Of a stretch of 64,000 bases of DNA, positions 50,785-57,901 are shown in pieces. Source of the DNA: an uncultured Acetatifactor sp. (GTDB taxonomy: Bacteria > Bacillota > Clostridia > Lachnospirales > Lachnospiraceae); NCBI GenBank assembly GCA_910586485.1, contig CAJUIA010000003.1, positions 114,770 through 178,769 of the forward strand, written 5' to 3'. The translations under genes were made by a program, and so were the position numbers. The notes beneath the pieces were generated by a model. The model had not been told where the DNA came from. It was given only the letters and a program-made list of their open reading frames with translations, and made no database searches. The number at the start of each line of letters is the position of its first letter. The first letter of the stretch is position 1.

Positions 50785-50808
50785 GGAGAATCCGCAGACG
50801 GATTCTCC
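50785..50808. repeat. 24-bp palindrome of the same family
   Basis: GGAGAATCCG-CAGA-CGGATTCTCC is a perfect hairpin between nrdD and nrdG, a variant of the 27-bp palindrome 50 bases further on. Upstream, AAGCACTAAG (50723-50732) and CTAAGTGCTT (50743-50752) form another hairpin. Confidence 0.7.
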
Positions 50809-50855
50809 GTGGAAGTGTGAAAGGTGTCCAGCCTAAGAAAATCTAAGTCATTCCC

Positions 50856-50882
50856 GGAAGAATCCGCAAAGCGGATTCTTCC
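50856..50882. repeat. 27-bp perfect palindrome, copy 2
   Basis: Identical to copy 1 at 36546-36572 and preceded by CCTAAGAAAATCTA (50832-50845), which is also present at copy 1. It separates nrdD from nrdG. Confidence 0.85.
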
Positions 50883-50973
50883 AGATGTTCGTTGTGTGAT
50901 TTCGCGCTCTGCGGCGCAGGAGAGTACACGGGCAGGATGGTTTTATAGACGATATAGATGGAAGGTATATTTT

Positions 50974-51531
50974 ATGAGGTATCATGATATAACAAAGGAT
51001 GATATGAAAAACGGCGACGGGCTGCGGGTGGTGCTGTGGGTGGCCGGGTGCAGTCATTGTTGCAAAAATTGCCAGAATCCGGTTACCTGGGACCCGGACG
51101 GCGGGCTGGCCTTTGACAATAATGCGAAGGCGGAAATCTTTGAGCAGCTGGATAAGAGCTATATATCAGGAATTACCTTCTCCGGCGGGGATCCTCTTCA
51201 TCCGGCCAACAGAATCGGGGTGCGGGAGCTGATGGCGGAGATCAAGGAGAAGTATCCGCAGAAGACGGTCTGGCTGTACACAGGGGATACCTGGGAGCAT
51301 ATTTTGTATTATCCTATGATGCGGTTTGTGGACGTGCTGGTGGACGGAGAGTTTCATGATGAGGAAAAGGATGCAAAGCTGCTCTGGAAGGGAAGCGCTA
51401 ACCAGAGGGTGATTGATGTTCAGAAGACTCTTGCGCAGCCGGATCCTTTGATTCCTGTACTGCATTGCGGCGATTATGCGGAAGCCTATGAGCTGACCCG
51501 CAAGCCGGAAAATGCCTGCGGCTGTTCCTGA
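50974..51531 (+). CDS. nrdG: Anaerobic ribonucleotide reductase activating protein
   Basis: 185 residues from ATG 50974; longer upstream extensions run through repeat DNA and are rejected. Radical SAM Cys triad CSHCCKNC (Cx3Cx2C) in VAGCSHCCKNCQNPVTWDP, SAM-binding GGDP in ITFSGGDPLHPANR, and WLYTGDTWE later. Uses SAM and a 4Fe-4S cluster to generate the glycyl radical on NrdD. Ends with CGCS. SD GGAAGG is 9 bases upstream. Confidence 0.96.
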   Translation: MRYHDITKDDMKNGDGLRVVLWVAGCSHCCKNCQNPVTWDPDGGLAFDNNAKAEIFEQLDKSYISGITFSGGDPLHPANRIGVRELMAEIKEKYPQKTVWLYTGDTWEHILYYPMMRFVDVLVDGEFHDEEKDAKLLWKGSANQRVIDVQKTLAQPDPLIPVLHCGDYAEAYELTRKPENACGCS

Positions 51532-51604
51532 AACCGGGCCGTATGTGATATATGGAATGAAATTTGAGCTGCCGAAAAGCTGTAATCTTGGAGGAAGGCG
51601 GAAA

Positions 51605-52117
51605 ATGGAAAAGGGACGTATACTTTTTTTAAACGGGGTGACCAGCGCAGGAAAAACATCCATCGTCGAAGCCCTTCAGGAGCGGGATGATGTGTTTTTT
51701 TATGTGGTTGCAAATGATTTGTTCCAGGAAATGGTGGGAGAGAAATTTCTGCGCGAAAATTATTGGAAATATCTCAGCGAAGTAATTATTATGATGTACC
51801 ACACGGCGCGGCTTTATTCGGATATGGGTAAGAATGTAATTATTGACGGAATATTGGTGGAAAGAGAAGAAATTGCGCCTCATTATAAGCAGTTGACGGA
51901 CATACTGAAAAATAATCCGCTTGATGTGGTTGAAGTATACTGTCCGTTGGATATATGCAGAAAAAGAAATATAATGCGCGGGGACAGAGGCGAAAATCAA
52001 TCGGATGAGCAGCAGGAGCTGATGGCAAAAAATATAGAGTACAGCTTAAGAGTAGATACAAGTCAGCACAGTGCGGCTGAGTGTGCGGATATAATTGTTC
52101 GGGAATTGTTTTCGTAA
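51605..52117 (+). CDS. Chloramphenicol phosphotransferase-like kinase (CPT/zeta-like)
   Basis: 170 residues from ATG 51605 (TTGGAGGAAGG upstream). P-loop ILFLNGVTSAGKTSIVEAL, a central VIIDGILVEREE, and VEVYCPLDICRKRNIMRGDR with the Arg-rich lid. The fold is that of CPT and zeta-type P-loop kinases, which phosphorylate small molecules such as antibiotics or nucleotide sugars. True resistance function cannot be claimed. It lies between nrdG and dut but is slightly more A+T-rich than both. Confidence 0.72.
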   Translation: MEKGRILFLNGVTSAGKTSIVEALQERDDVFFYVVANDLFQEMVGEKFLRENYWKYLSEVIIMMYHTARLYSDMGKNVIIDGILVEREEIAPHYKQLTDILKNNPLDVVEVYCPLDICRKRNIMRGDRGENQSDEQQELMAKNIEYSLRVDTSQHSAAECADIIVRELFS

Positions 52118-52168
52118 GTCAGATACCCGCCGCATTTGGCTCATTGCTCGGAAGCTTGGAGGGAAAAG

Positions 52169-52678
52169 GTGAAGAAAATCGCACAGTTTTTGAAGGTCAG
52201 TGAAGAGAATTTTGTAAATTCCGTAAAGGAAGATTTCCCCATGTATACGGAGGCGGAAATCCGGAAAATGTATGAGGATATTAAGCTGCCGGCAAGGGCC
52301 ACAAGGGGCAGCGCCGGGTACGATTTTTATGCTCCCTTTGATTTTCAGCTTTCACCGGGGGAGACGATCAAGATTCCAACGGGAATCCGGGTGCGGATGG
52401 AAGAGAACTGGGTATTACATATTTACCCCAGAAGCGGGCTGGGCTTTAAATACCGCCTGCAGTTAAATAATACGGTGGGCATCATTGACAGCGATTATTT
52501 TAACTCGGACAACGAGGGACATATGTTTATTAAGCTGACCAATGCCTCCAATGAGGAAAAAACGCTGGAGGTAGCAAAGGGTAGCGGATTTGCGCAGGGT
52601 ATCTTTTTAGAGTACGGCATCACTGTAGATGATGCTGCGGAGGGGGTGCGCAACGGCGGCTTTGGCAGCACCACATAA
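52169..52678 (+). CDS. dut: dUTP diphosphatase
   Basis: 169 residues from GTG 52169, 5 bases after GGAGGG. All five trimeric dUTPase motifs appear: ARATRGSAGYDFYAP, PRSGLGFKYR, NNTVGIIDSDYF, GFAQGIFLEYG and RNGGFGSTT. It hydrolyses dUTP to dUMP, keeping uracil out of DNA and feeding dTMP synthesis, which fits its place beside the ribonucleotide reductase genes. The N-terminus has about 30 extra residues before motif 1. Confidence 0.95.
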   Translation: MKKIAQFLKVSEENFVNSVKEDFPMYTEAEIRKMYEDIKLPARATRGSAGYDFYAPFDFQLSPGETIKIPTGIRVRMEENWVLHIYPRSGLGFKYRLQLNNTVGIIDSDYFNSDNEGHMFIKLTNASNEEKTLEVAKGSGFAQGIFLEYGITVDDAAEGVRNGGFGSTT

Positions 52679-52743
52679 AGCTGCATAAAAAACAGTACAA
52701 AACAACATCAGGCGCAGGATAACGGCATCAGAAACGGCGTTTA

Positions 52744-52772
52744 GAATAAGGAACTCCTTTTTCGGCATACTA
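52744..52772 (+). promoter_or_regulatory. Putative sigma-G promoter
   Basis: GAATA (52744-52748) and CATACTA (52766-52772), 17 bases apart, match the forespore sigma-G pattern (GHATR, CATNHTA). It lies 50 bases before a GerA-family germination gene. Confidence 0.7.
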
Positions 52773-52821
52773 TGAGGACAAGATATTTTTCCGATTTCAT
52801 TATGTAAAAGGAGTTTTTATT

Positions 52822-54240
52822 GTGGAGAAAGAATATATATCAGGGCGCCTGCAGGAGGACATGCAGTATCTGAATCAGGTATTGGATGTGGAAAAGAATT
52901 TTGACGTTATCTACAGGGTGGTGAATATAGGCGGGAAGGAAGCCTGTATGTACCTTGTGGACGGTTTTTGTAAGGACGATCTGATCCAGAAGCTGCTGCA
53001 GTATCTGATGGATCAGAAGGCGGAGGACATGCCTGAGGATATGCACGGAATTTCCAAACAGTTCACTCCCTATGTAGAGGTGGATGTGGAAGAGCGGTTT
53101 GACAGGCTCATTGACGCATTGTTGTCAGGAATGTTTATCCTGCTGATAGACGGTTATAAAAAGGCGCTGCTGATTGATTCCCGGACCTACCCCGCCAGAG
53201 GCGTGGAAGAGCCGGAGAAGGATAAGGTACTCCGCGGCTCCAAGGACGGGTTTGTGGAGACGATTGTATTTAATACGGCACTGATCCGCCGCAGAATTCG
53301 CAGCACGGAGCTTTGCATGGAGATGATGAACGCCGGGAAAAGCTCCAAGACGGACATAGTGCTTTGCTATATGAAGGGCAGAGCAGATGAAAAGCTGCTG
53401 GCGGACATTAAGAGAAAGATAGAGAATATCCGGGCGGACTCCTTGACCATGAATCAGGAGTCGCTGGCGGAATGTCTGTATAAAAGACGGTGGTATAATC
53501 CCTTTCCGAAATTTAAGTATACGGAGCGTCCGGACACGGCTGCGGCTCAGGTGCTGGAGGGAAACATTGTTATTCTGGTGGACAATTCCCCTTCAGCCAT
53601 GATACTGCCCACTACCATTTTTGATGTGATAGAAGAAGCGGATGATTATTATTTCCCGCCTATTACAGGGACCTATCTTAGGCTGACCAGGCTTCTGATT
53701 ACACTGTTTACTTTTTTTATGACGCCCACCTTTCTGCTGCTGATGAATTATCCGGAATGGGTGCCGGAAGGTTTTTCCTTCATCCTTTTACAGGAAGAGC
53801 CCAATATTCCGTTGATCTGGCAGTTCCTGATCCTGGAGCTTGCCATAGACGGGTTAAAGCTGGCGGCGGTAAATACGCCCAATATGCTGAGTACTCCTTT
53901 GAGCGTGATGGCGGCTCTTGTACTGGGGGAGTTCTCGGTAAACAGCGGCTGGTTTAATTCCGAGGTCATGCTGTATATGGCTTTTGTGGCCATTGCCAAT
54001 TATACCCAGCAGAATTACGAGCTTGGCTACGCTTTGAAATTCCTGCGTATACTGACCCTGCTTTTGACCCAATGGTTTGGGCTTTGGGGGTATATCGGCG
54101 GCATTTTGCTGGCGGTGCTGTCTGTTTGCTTTAACAGGACGGTATCTAAGAGCAGCTATATTTACCCTTTGATTCCCTTTGACTGGAAAAAGCTGAAGAA
54201 TCGCCTGATCCGCAGGAGGCTTCCGGAATCCGGGGAATGA
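52822..54240 (+). CDS. GerA-family spore germination protein (SpoVAF-like)
   Basis: 472 residues, GTG start after AAAAGGAG. Soluble N-terminal domain (about 1-265) with YVEVDVEERFDRLIDALLSG and GFVETIVFNTALIRRRIRS, then the membrane half with EGNIVILVDNSPSAMILPTT, PPITGTYLRLTRLL, and five or so helices. No gerB/gerC-like genes follow, so this stands alone, as SpoVAF does relative to complete GerA receptors. Expected in the inner spore membrane; role in dipicolinate release or nutrient sensing. The sigma-G-like promoter supports forespore expression. Confidence 0.88.
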   Translation: MEKEYISGRLQEDMQYLNQVLDVEKNFDVIYRVVNIGGKEACMYLVDGFCKDDLIQKLLQYLMDQKAEDMPEDMHGISKQFTPYVEVDVEERFDRLIDALLSGMFILLIDGYKKALLIDSRTYPARGVEEPEKDKVLRGSKDGFVETIVFNTALIRRRIRSTELCMEMMNAGKSSKTDIVLCYMKGRADEKLLADIKRKIENIRADSLTMNQESLAECLYKRRWYNPFPKFKYTERPDTAAAQVLEGNIVILVDNSPSAMILPTTIFDVIEEADDYYFPPITGTYLRLTRLLITLFTFFMTPTFLLLMNYPEWVPEGFSFILLQEEPNIPLIWQFLILELAIDGLKLAAVNTPNMLSTPLSVMAALVLGEFSVNSGWFNSEVMLYMAFVAIANYTQQNYELGYALKFLRILTLLLTQWFGLWGYIGGILLAVLSVCFNRTVSKSSYIYPLIPFDWKKLKNRLIRRRLPESGE

Positions 54241-54306
54241 CGGCGGGCTTTACGCAGGGCCGAAGGGATATGACGGAGGCGATGAGGGCTGACTTAGGAA
54301 TGTCAG

Positions 54307-54335
54307 TTGTCAAATGGTTTTGAAGGTGATATAAT
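54307..54335 (+). promoter_or_regulatory. Promoter for degV-like gene
   Basis: TTGTCA (54307-54312) and TATAAT (54330-54335), spacer 17. Confidence 0.75.
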
Positions 54336-54374
54336 GTGGTATGGAAAACCATCAAAGATATTATGGAGGTGCCT

Positions 54375-55244
54375 ATGTTTAAGCTTGTAACAGATAATAT
54401 GGCGGATCTGCCACGGGAATATTTAAAAGAGCATAATGTGGACTTTATTTCTTTGAGCTATATATTGGACGGTGAGGTATATGGGAAAGAAAAGGAGCTG
54501 GATTACAGGGACTTTTACGGGATGATGCGGGACGGCAAAATGCCCACCACCTCACAGGTCAATCCGGAGGAAGCAAGGGCCTTCTTTGAAGAGTGTATCA
54601 AGGAGAATAAGGAGATTTTGTATCTTGCTTTTTCCTCCGGTTTAAGCGGCACCTGCAACAGCGGAAAAATTGCTGCGGAGGAAATAATGCAGGAGCAGCC
54701 GGATGTAAAGATCGTGGTGATTGACAGCCTGGCAGCCTCTCTGGGGGAAGGGCTGCTGGTACATAAGGCGGTGCGGATGCGTGATCAGGGTAAGAGTCTG
54801 GAAGAGACGGCGGCCTGGCTGGAGGGACATAAGCTGAATCTGGTTCATGCGTTTACGGTGGATGATCTGTTTCATCTTCACAGGGGAGGCAGGGTCAGCA
54901 AGACGGCAGCTATTCTGGGAACGTTGATTTCCATTAAGCCCAAGCTGCATGTGGACAATGAGGGACATTTGATTCTCATCGGCAAGGTCAGAGGGAGAAG
55001 AAAGTCGCTGGAGTCTCTGGTGGATTACATGGAGGCTAAGATGGGTGAATGGAGGCAGGAAAATAAGGACGATTATGTCTTTATCAGCCATGGGGACGCT
55101 TTGGAGGATGCGGAGTATGTGCGGGATCAGATTAAAAAGAGATTCGGCATGGAGCATTTTCTGATCAATAACGTTGGTCCCGTCATCGGTGCCCATTCAG
55201 GGCCAGGGACCATTGCGCTGTTTTTTATGGGGGAAGAGAGGTAA
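54375..55244 (+). CDS. DegV family fatty-acid-binding protein
   Basis: 289 residues from ATG 54375 with TGGAGG just upstream. DegV motifs: LVTDNMADLP at the start, MPTTSQVNPEE, LAFSSGLSGTCNSGKIAAEE and HRGGRVSKTAAILGTLI. The family binds fatty acids as part of fatty-acid kinase (FakB role), handing acyl phosphate to phospholipid synthesis. No fakA gene is nearby. It is followed 6 bases later by the GH43 gene, probably in the same transcript. Confidence 0.93.
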   Translation: MFKLVTDNMADLPREYLKEHNVDFISLSYILDGEVYGKEKELDYRDFYGMMRDGKMPTTSQVNPEEARAFFEECIKENKEILYLAFSSGLSGTCNSGKIAAEEIMQEQPDVKIVVIDSLAASLGEGLLVHKAVRMRDQGKSLEETAAWLEGHKLNLVHAFTVDDLFHLHRGGRVSKTAAILGTLISIKPKLHVDNEGHLILIGKVRGRRKSLESLVDYMEAKMGEWRQENKDDYVFISHGDALEDAEYVRDQIKKRFGMEHFLINNVGPVIGAHSGPGTIALFFMGEER

Positions 55245-55250
55245 CAGGCG

Positions 55251-56951
55251 GTGAAGAAAAAAAGAATGCTTATGTATCTGCTCAGTGCGGCTGCTGTACT
55301 CTGCATGACGGCCTGCGGCAGCGGAGGATCACCGGCAGGCAGCGGAAACGGCTCTCAGACAGAAAGCGGAGAGACAGGCAGCGGGGACAGGAATCAGACA
55401 GGAAATGGAGACGGTGCTTTGCCAGGCAGTGAAAATGACGGGGAGAGCAAGCCGCAGGAGCTTGAGGAAAGCGGAGAGACCATGACGGAGGAGACAGATT
55501 ACATAGTGGATTATGAGGGGATTGCCACGGCAAAAATCGAGGCCGGAGTCAGCGTGCATGACCCTTCCGTTTATAAAGCAGACGGGAAATATTACATATT
55601 TGGTTCTCATATGTCCACGGCAGTATCCGAGGATCTGCGTCACTGGACTTCCATTGGGGACGGCTATAAAAACAATAATCCCGTCTATCAAGGCCTGCTG
55701 GAGAACAGGGATGCTTTTGCCTATGCGGGGAGCAAAACAAGCGTGATTCCTACGGATGACGGCGGTTATCATGTGTGGGCGCCGGATGTAATATATAATG
55801 AAGCGGCAGGGCTCTATTATCTTTATTTCTGCACTACCTCAACCTGGAACGCTTCCAACCTGTGCTATGGTATCAGTGAAAAGATTGAGGGTCCCTATGA
55901 ATGGAAGGGAGCGTTAATTTGTTCTGGATTCACGGAAGGCTCCTTGGGGGCCACTAATGTGACGGAATTTGTGGACAGGGAGGAAGCCAAGGCAAAATAT
56001 ATCAAGGCGAACGGAGAATATAATTTTGACCGGTATCCGAATGCCATAGACCCTGCGGTACTCTATGATGAGGACGGCAGACTGTGGATGGTATACGGCT
56101 CCTGGTCCGGGGGAATGTTCCTTTTGGAGCTTGACCCTGAGACAGGGGAAGTGATTCATCCGGAGGCGGATGAGGAAAAACAGGTGGATCCTTATTTTGG
56201 AAAGCGCCTGATGGGCGGCCTTCATACCTCCATAGAGGCGCCGTACATATTGTATGATAAGGAAAGCGGATATTATTATCTGTTTGTATCCTACGGCGGA
56301 CTTGTAAGGACCGGAGGGTATCAGATCAGGGTATTCCGTTCCGAGACCATTGACGGCGAGTATGTGGACATGAACGGGAAATATCCTTTAGATACCGGAA
56401 ACTTAAAGCAGAGTCCTTACGGTCTGAAGCTGTCTGGAAACTATTACCTTCCAAGCCTGCCAATGGCTTATATGGCTACGGGGCATAATTCCGCGTTCGT
56501 AGATGATGATGGGAAAAAGTATATTGTGAATCATACCCGATTTGATATGAACGCCGAATATCATGAGCCGCGGGTGCATCAGTTTATTGTAAACGAAGAG
56601 GGCTGGCCCTGTATGCTGCCCTATGCCACGGACGGGGAAACGGTCAGTGCAGACGGATATGAGGCGGGAGAGCTGGCAGGGAAATACTACGTGATCAATC
56701 AGGGGACGGCTATTAACGCAGAGATCGCCCAGCCCTTTATCCTTTACCTGGAGGCGGACGGCACAGTGCGGGGTGACGGCGTTCAGGGCAGCTGGGAAGC
56801 AAAGGCAGGCAGCTGCTGCATGAGCATTACCTATGGAGATACAAGCTACAGCGGCGTATTCTGCCGGATGAAGGATGAAGCGGGAACTGAGGTGATGGTC
56901 TTCAGTGCCGTAGGCAATAACGAAAGTGTCTGGGGCGTGAAATATCCGTAG
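55251..56951 (+). CDS. GH43 family lipoprotein, probable arabinan/xylan-active glycosidase
   Basis: 566 residues, GTG start. Signal peptide with lipobox (LCMTACG, Cys 22), a Ser/Gly/Glu-rich linker to about 80, then a five-bladed propeller: base Asp in SVHDPSVYKADGKYYIFGSH, the Asp in NAIDPAVLYDEDGRLWMVYG, and acid Glu in SIEAPYILYDKESGYYYLF. This matches the arabinanase-like GH43 subfamilies. A C-terminal beta domain (about 485-566, GKYYVINQGTA then SVWGVKYP) follows. Anchored outside the cell, it should trim plant arabinose- or xylose-containing glycans. No transporter genes are adjacent. Confidence 0.9.
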   Translation: MKKKRMLMYLLSAAAVLCMTACGSGGSPAGSGNGSQTESGETGSGDRNQTGNGDGALPGSENDGESKPQELEESGETMTEETDYIVDYEGIATAKIEAGVSVHDPSVYKADGKYYIFGSHMSTAVSEDLRHWTSIGDGYKNNNPVYQGLLENRDAFAYAGSKTSVIPTDDGGYHVWAPDVIYNEAAGLYYLYFCTTSTWNASNLCYGISEKIEGPYEWKGALICSGFTEGSLGATNVTEFVDREEAKAKYIKANGEYNFDRYPNAIDPAVLYDEDGRLWMVYGSWSGGMFLLELDPETGEVIHPEADEEKQVDPYFGKRLMGGLHTSIEAPYILYDKESGYYYLFVSYGGLVRTGGYQIRVFRSETIDGEYVDMNGKYPLDTGNLKQSPYGLKLSGNYYLPSLPMAYMATGHNSAFVDDDGKKYIVNHTRFDMNAEYHEPRVHQFIVNEEGWPCMLPYATDGETVSADGYEAGELAGKYYVINQGTAINAEIAQPFILYLEADGTVRGDGVQGSWEAKAGSCCMSITYGDTSYSGVFCRMKDEAGTEVMVFSAVGNNESVWGVKYP

Positions 56952-57064
56952 AACGGAAACCTGCTGCGGGAAAAGCAGAAAAGAATAGCTGCGTGAATGG
57001 ATTATGAAAGAATTTTGACGGAAAAAACAGAATATGCAGGGAAACTTGCAAAATAATGGAAAAT

Positions 57065-57100
57065 CTCTTGCTTTTTAGGTTGAAAAAGCAAGAGGTTTTT
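57065..57100 (+). terminator. Terminator after the GH43 gene
   Basis: Arms CTCTTGCTTTTT (57065-57076) and AAAAAGCAAGAG (57083-57094), perfect, then GG and five T residues. The 56952-57269 spacer otherwise holds only the XRE promoter region. Confidence 0.92.
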
Positions 57101-57180
57101 GCGTTTTGCATTTTTTGTGGCATAATGAGGAAGCAAAAAAGGGCCTTGCAATACAAGATAAGATCCGGTACACGGAGTTA

Positions 57181-57242
57181 AGCGTTGCTTAATATTAATC
57201 AAAAGTGCGCCGCTTTTACTTAAGCAACACTTGGTATATAAT
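57181..57242 (+). promoter_or_regulatory. XRE promoter with flanking inverted repeat
   Basis: TTTACT (57215-57220) and TATAAT (57237-57242), 16 bases apart. AGCGTTGCTTAA (57181-57192) and TTAAGCAACACT (57220-57231) are inverted copies with 11 of 12 matching, the second lying inside the promoter. This is a plausible autoregulatory operator for the HTH gene. Confidence 0.55.
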
Positions 57243-57269
57243 GTTAGCAGTACTTAAAGGAGGCGCAGG

Positions 57270-57617
57270 ATGAATCATTTTATGATTGGGGAGCAAATAC
57301 AGAAATTCAGAAAGGAGGCCGGACTGACGCAAAAGGAGCTGGGGGAAGCGCTGGGAATCAGCAGTTCGGCGGTTTCCCAGTGGGAGACAGGCGGCACGCC
57401 GGATATATCGTTGCTGCCTGCGCTGGCGGACAGGCTGGGGGTCAGCATTGACGCTTTATTCGGACGGGAGGAAGTCACGAGGGAAAATATGGATGAGGCG
57501 CTGCCGGTTTATCTGGCATCACTGCCGGAATCCAAGCGTCTTGAGGAAAGCTGTCGTCTTATGTGTAAGGTAATGTATTCCTTTTTGATGATACCATCCG
57601 CAATACGGATTTTTTGA
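57270..57617 (+). CDS. XRE-family regulator, C-terminus disrupted
   Basis: 115 residues from ATG 57270 with AAGGAGG upstream. The Cro/CI-type HTH is intact (IGEQIQKFRKEAGLTQKELG, then SSSAVSQWETGGTPDI). After about residue 97 the frame enters DNA that, one frame over, encodes ABC transporter sequence, so the last 15-18 residues are not original. The DNA-binding half may still work. A longer sensor or membrane-linked tail has probably been deleted. Confidence 0.75.
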   Translation: MNHFMIGEQIQKFRKEAGLTQKELGEALGISSSAVSQWETGGTPDISLLPALADRLGVSIDALFGREEVTRENMDEALPVYLASLPESKRLEESCRLMCKVMYSFLMIPSAIRIF

Positions 57618-57793
57618 TTCTCGATGAGGGAACGTCCGCTCTGGACGAGCAGACTGCCGGGGAAATTGAGAGTGAGCTTTTGAAGCTGGAAAAGCTTACG
57701 CTGCTCACCGTCACCCACCATTTAAAAAAGGCAGAGGAATACGACGAGGTAGTTACCTTAAGAGAAGGAAAGCTAGAAGGAAAGCTTTACTGA
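57569..57793 (+). pseudogene. Remnant of an ABC exporter ATPase
   Basis: In the frame ending at TGA 57791-57793 the DNA reads NVFLFDDTIRN, then DFLILDEGTSALDEQTAGEI, LTLLTVTHHLKKAEEYDEVV and LREGKLEGKLY. These are the Q-loop region, Walker B/D-loop and switch His of an ABC exporter. The stretch that should lie between the Q-loop and Walker B (with the signature motif) is missing, and everything upstream is replaced by the XRE gene. Two deletions are needed to make this scar. Confidence 0.82.
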
Positions 57794-57901
57794 TTCACTC
57801 CAATTCTTCTTGACCTGTCCCGTATTTCGGTGTAGCATAAAATAAAAGAAACTGCTTGACAGCTTCTTTTACCGGACCGCTTTGGGGATGGGGGTACATA
57901 A

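Noticed and set aside
50824..50973. N-terminal 50-residue extension of NrdG
   Set aside because: It reads through the palindromic repeat and is rich in Arg and Ser; the ATG at 50974 gives the normal family start.
51605..52117. Chloramphenicol resistance gene
   Set aside because: The protein shares only the general P-loop kinase fold of CPT; no residue-level evidence supports antibiotic phosphorylation.
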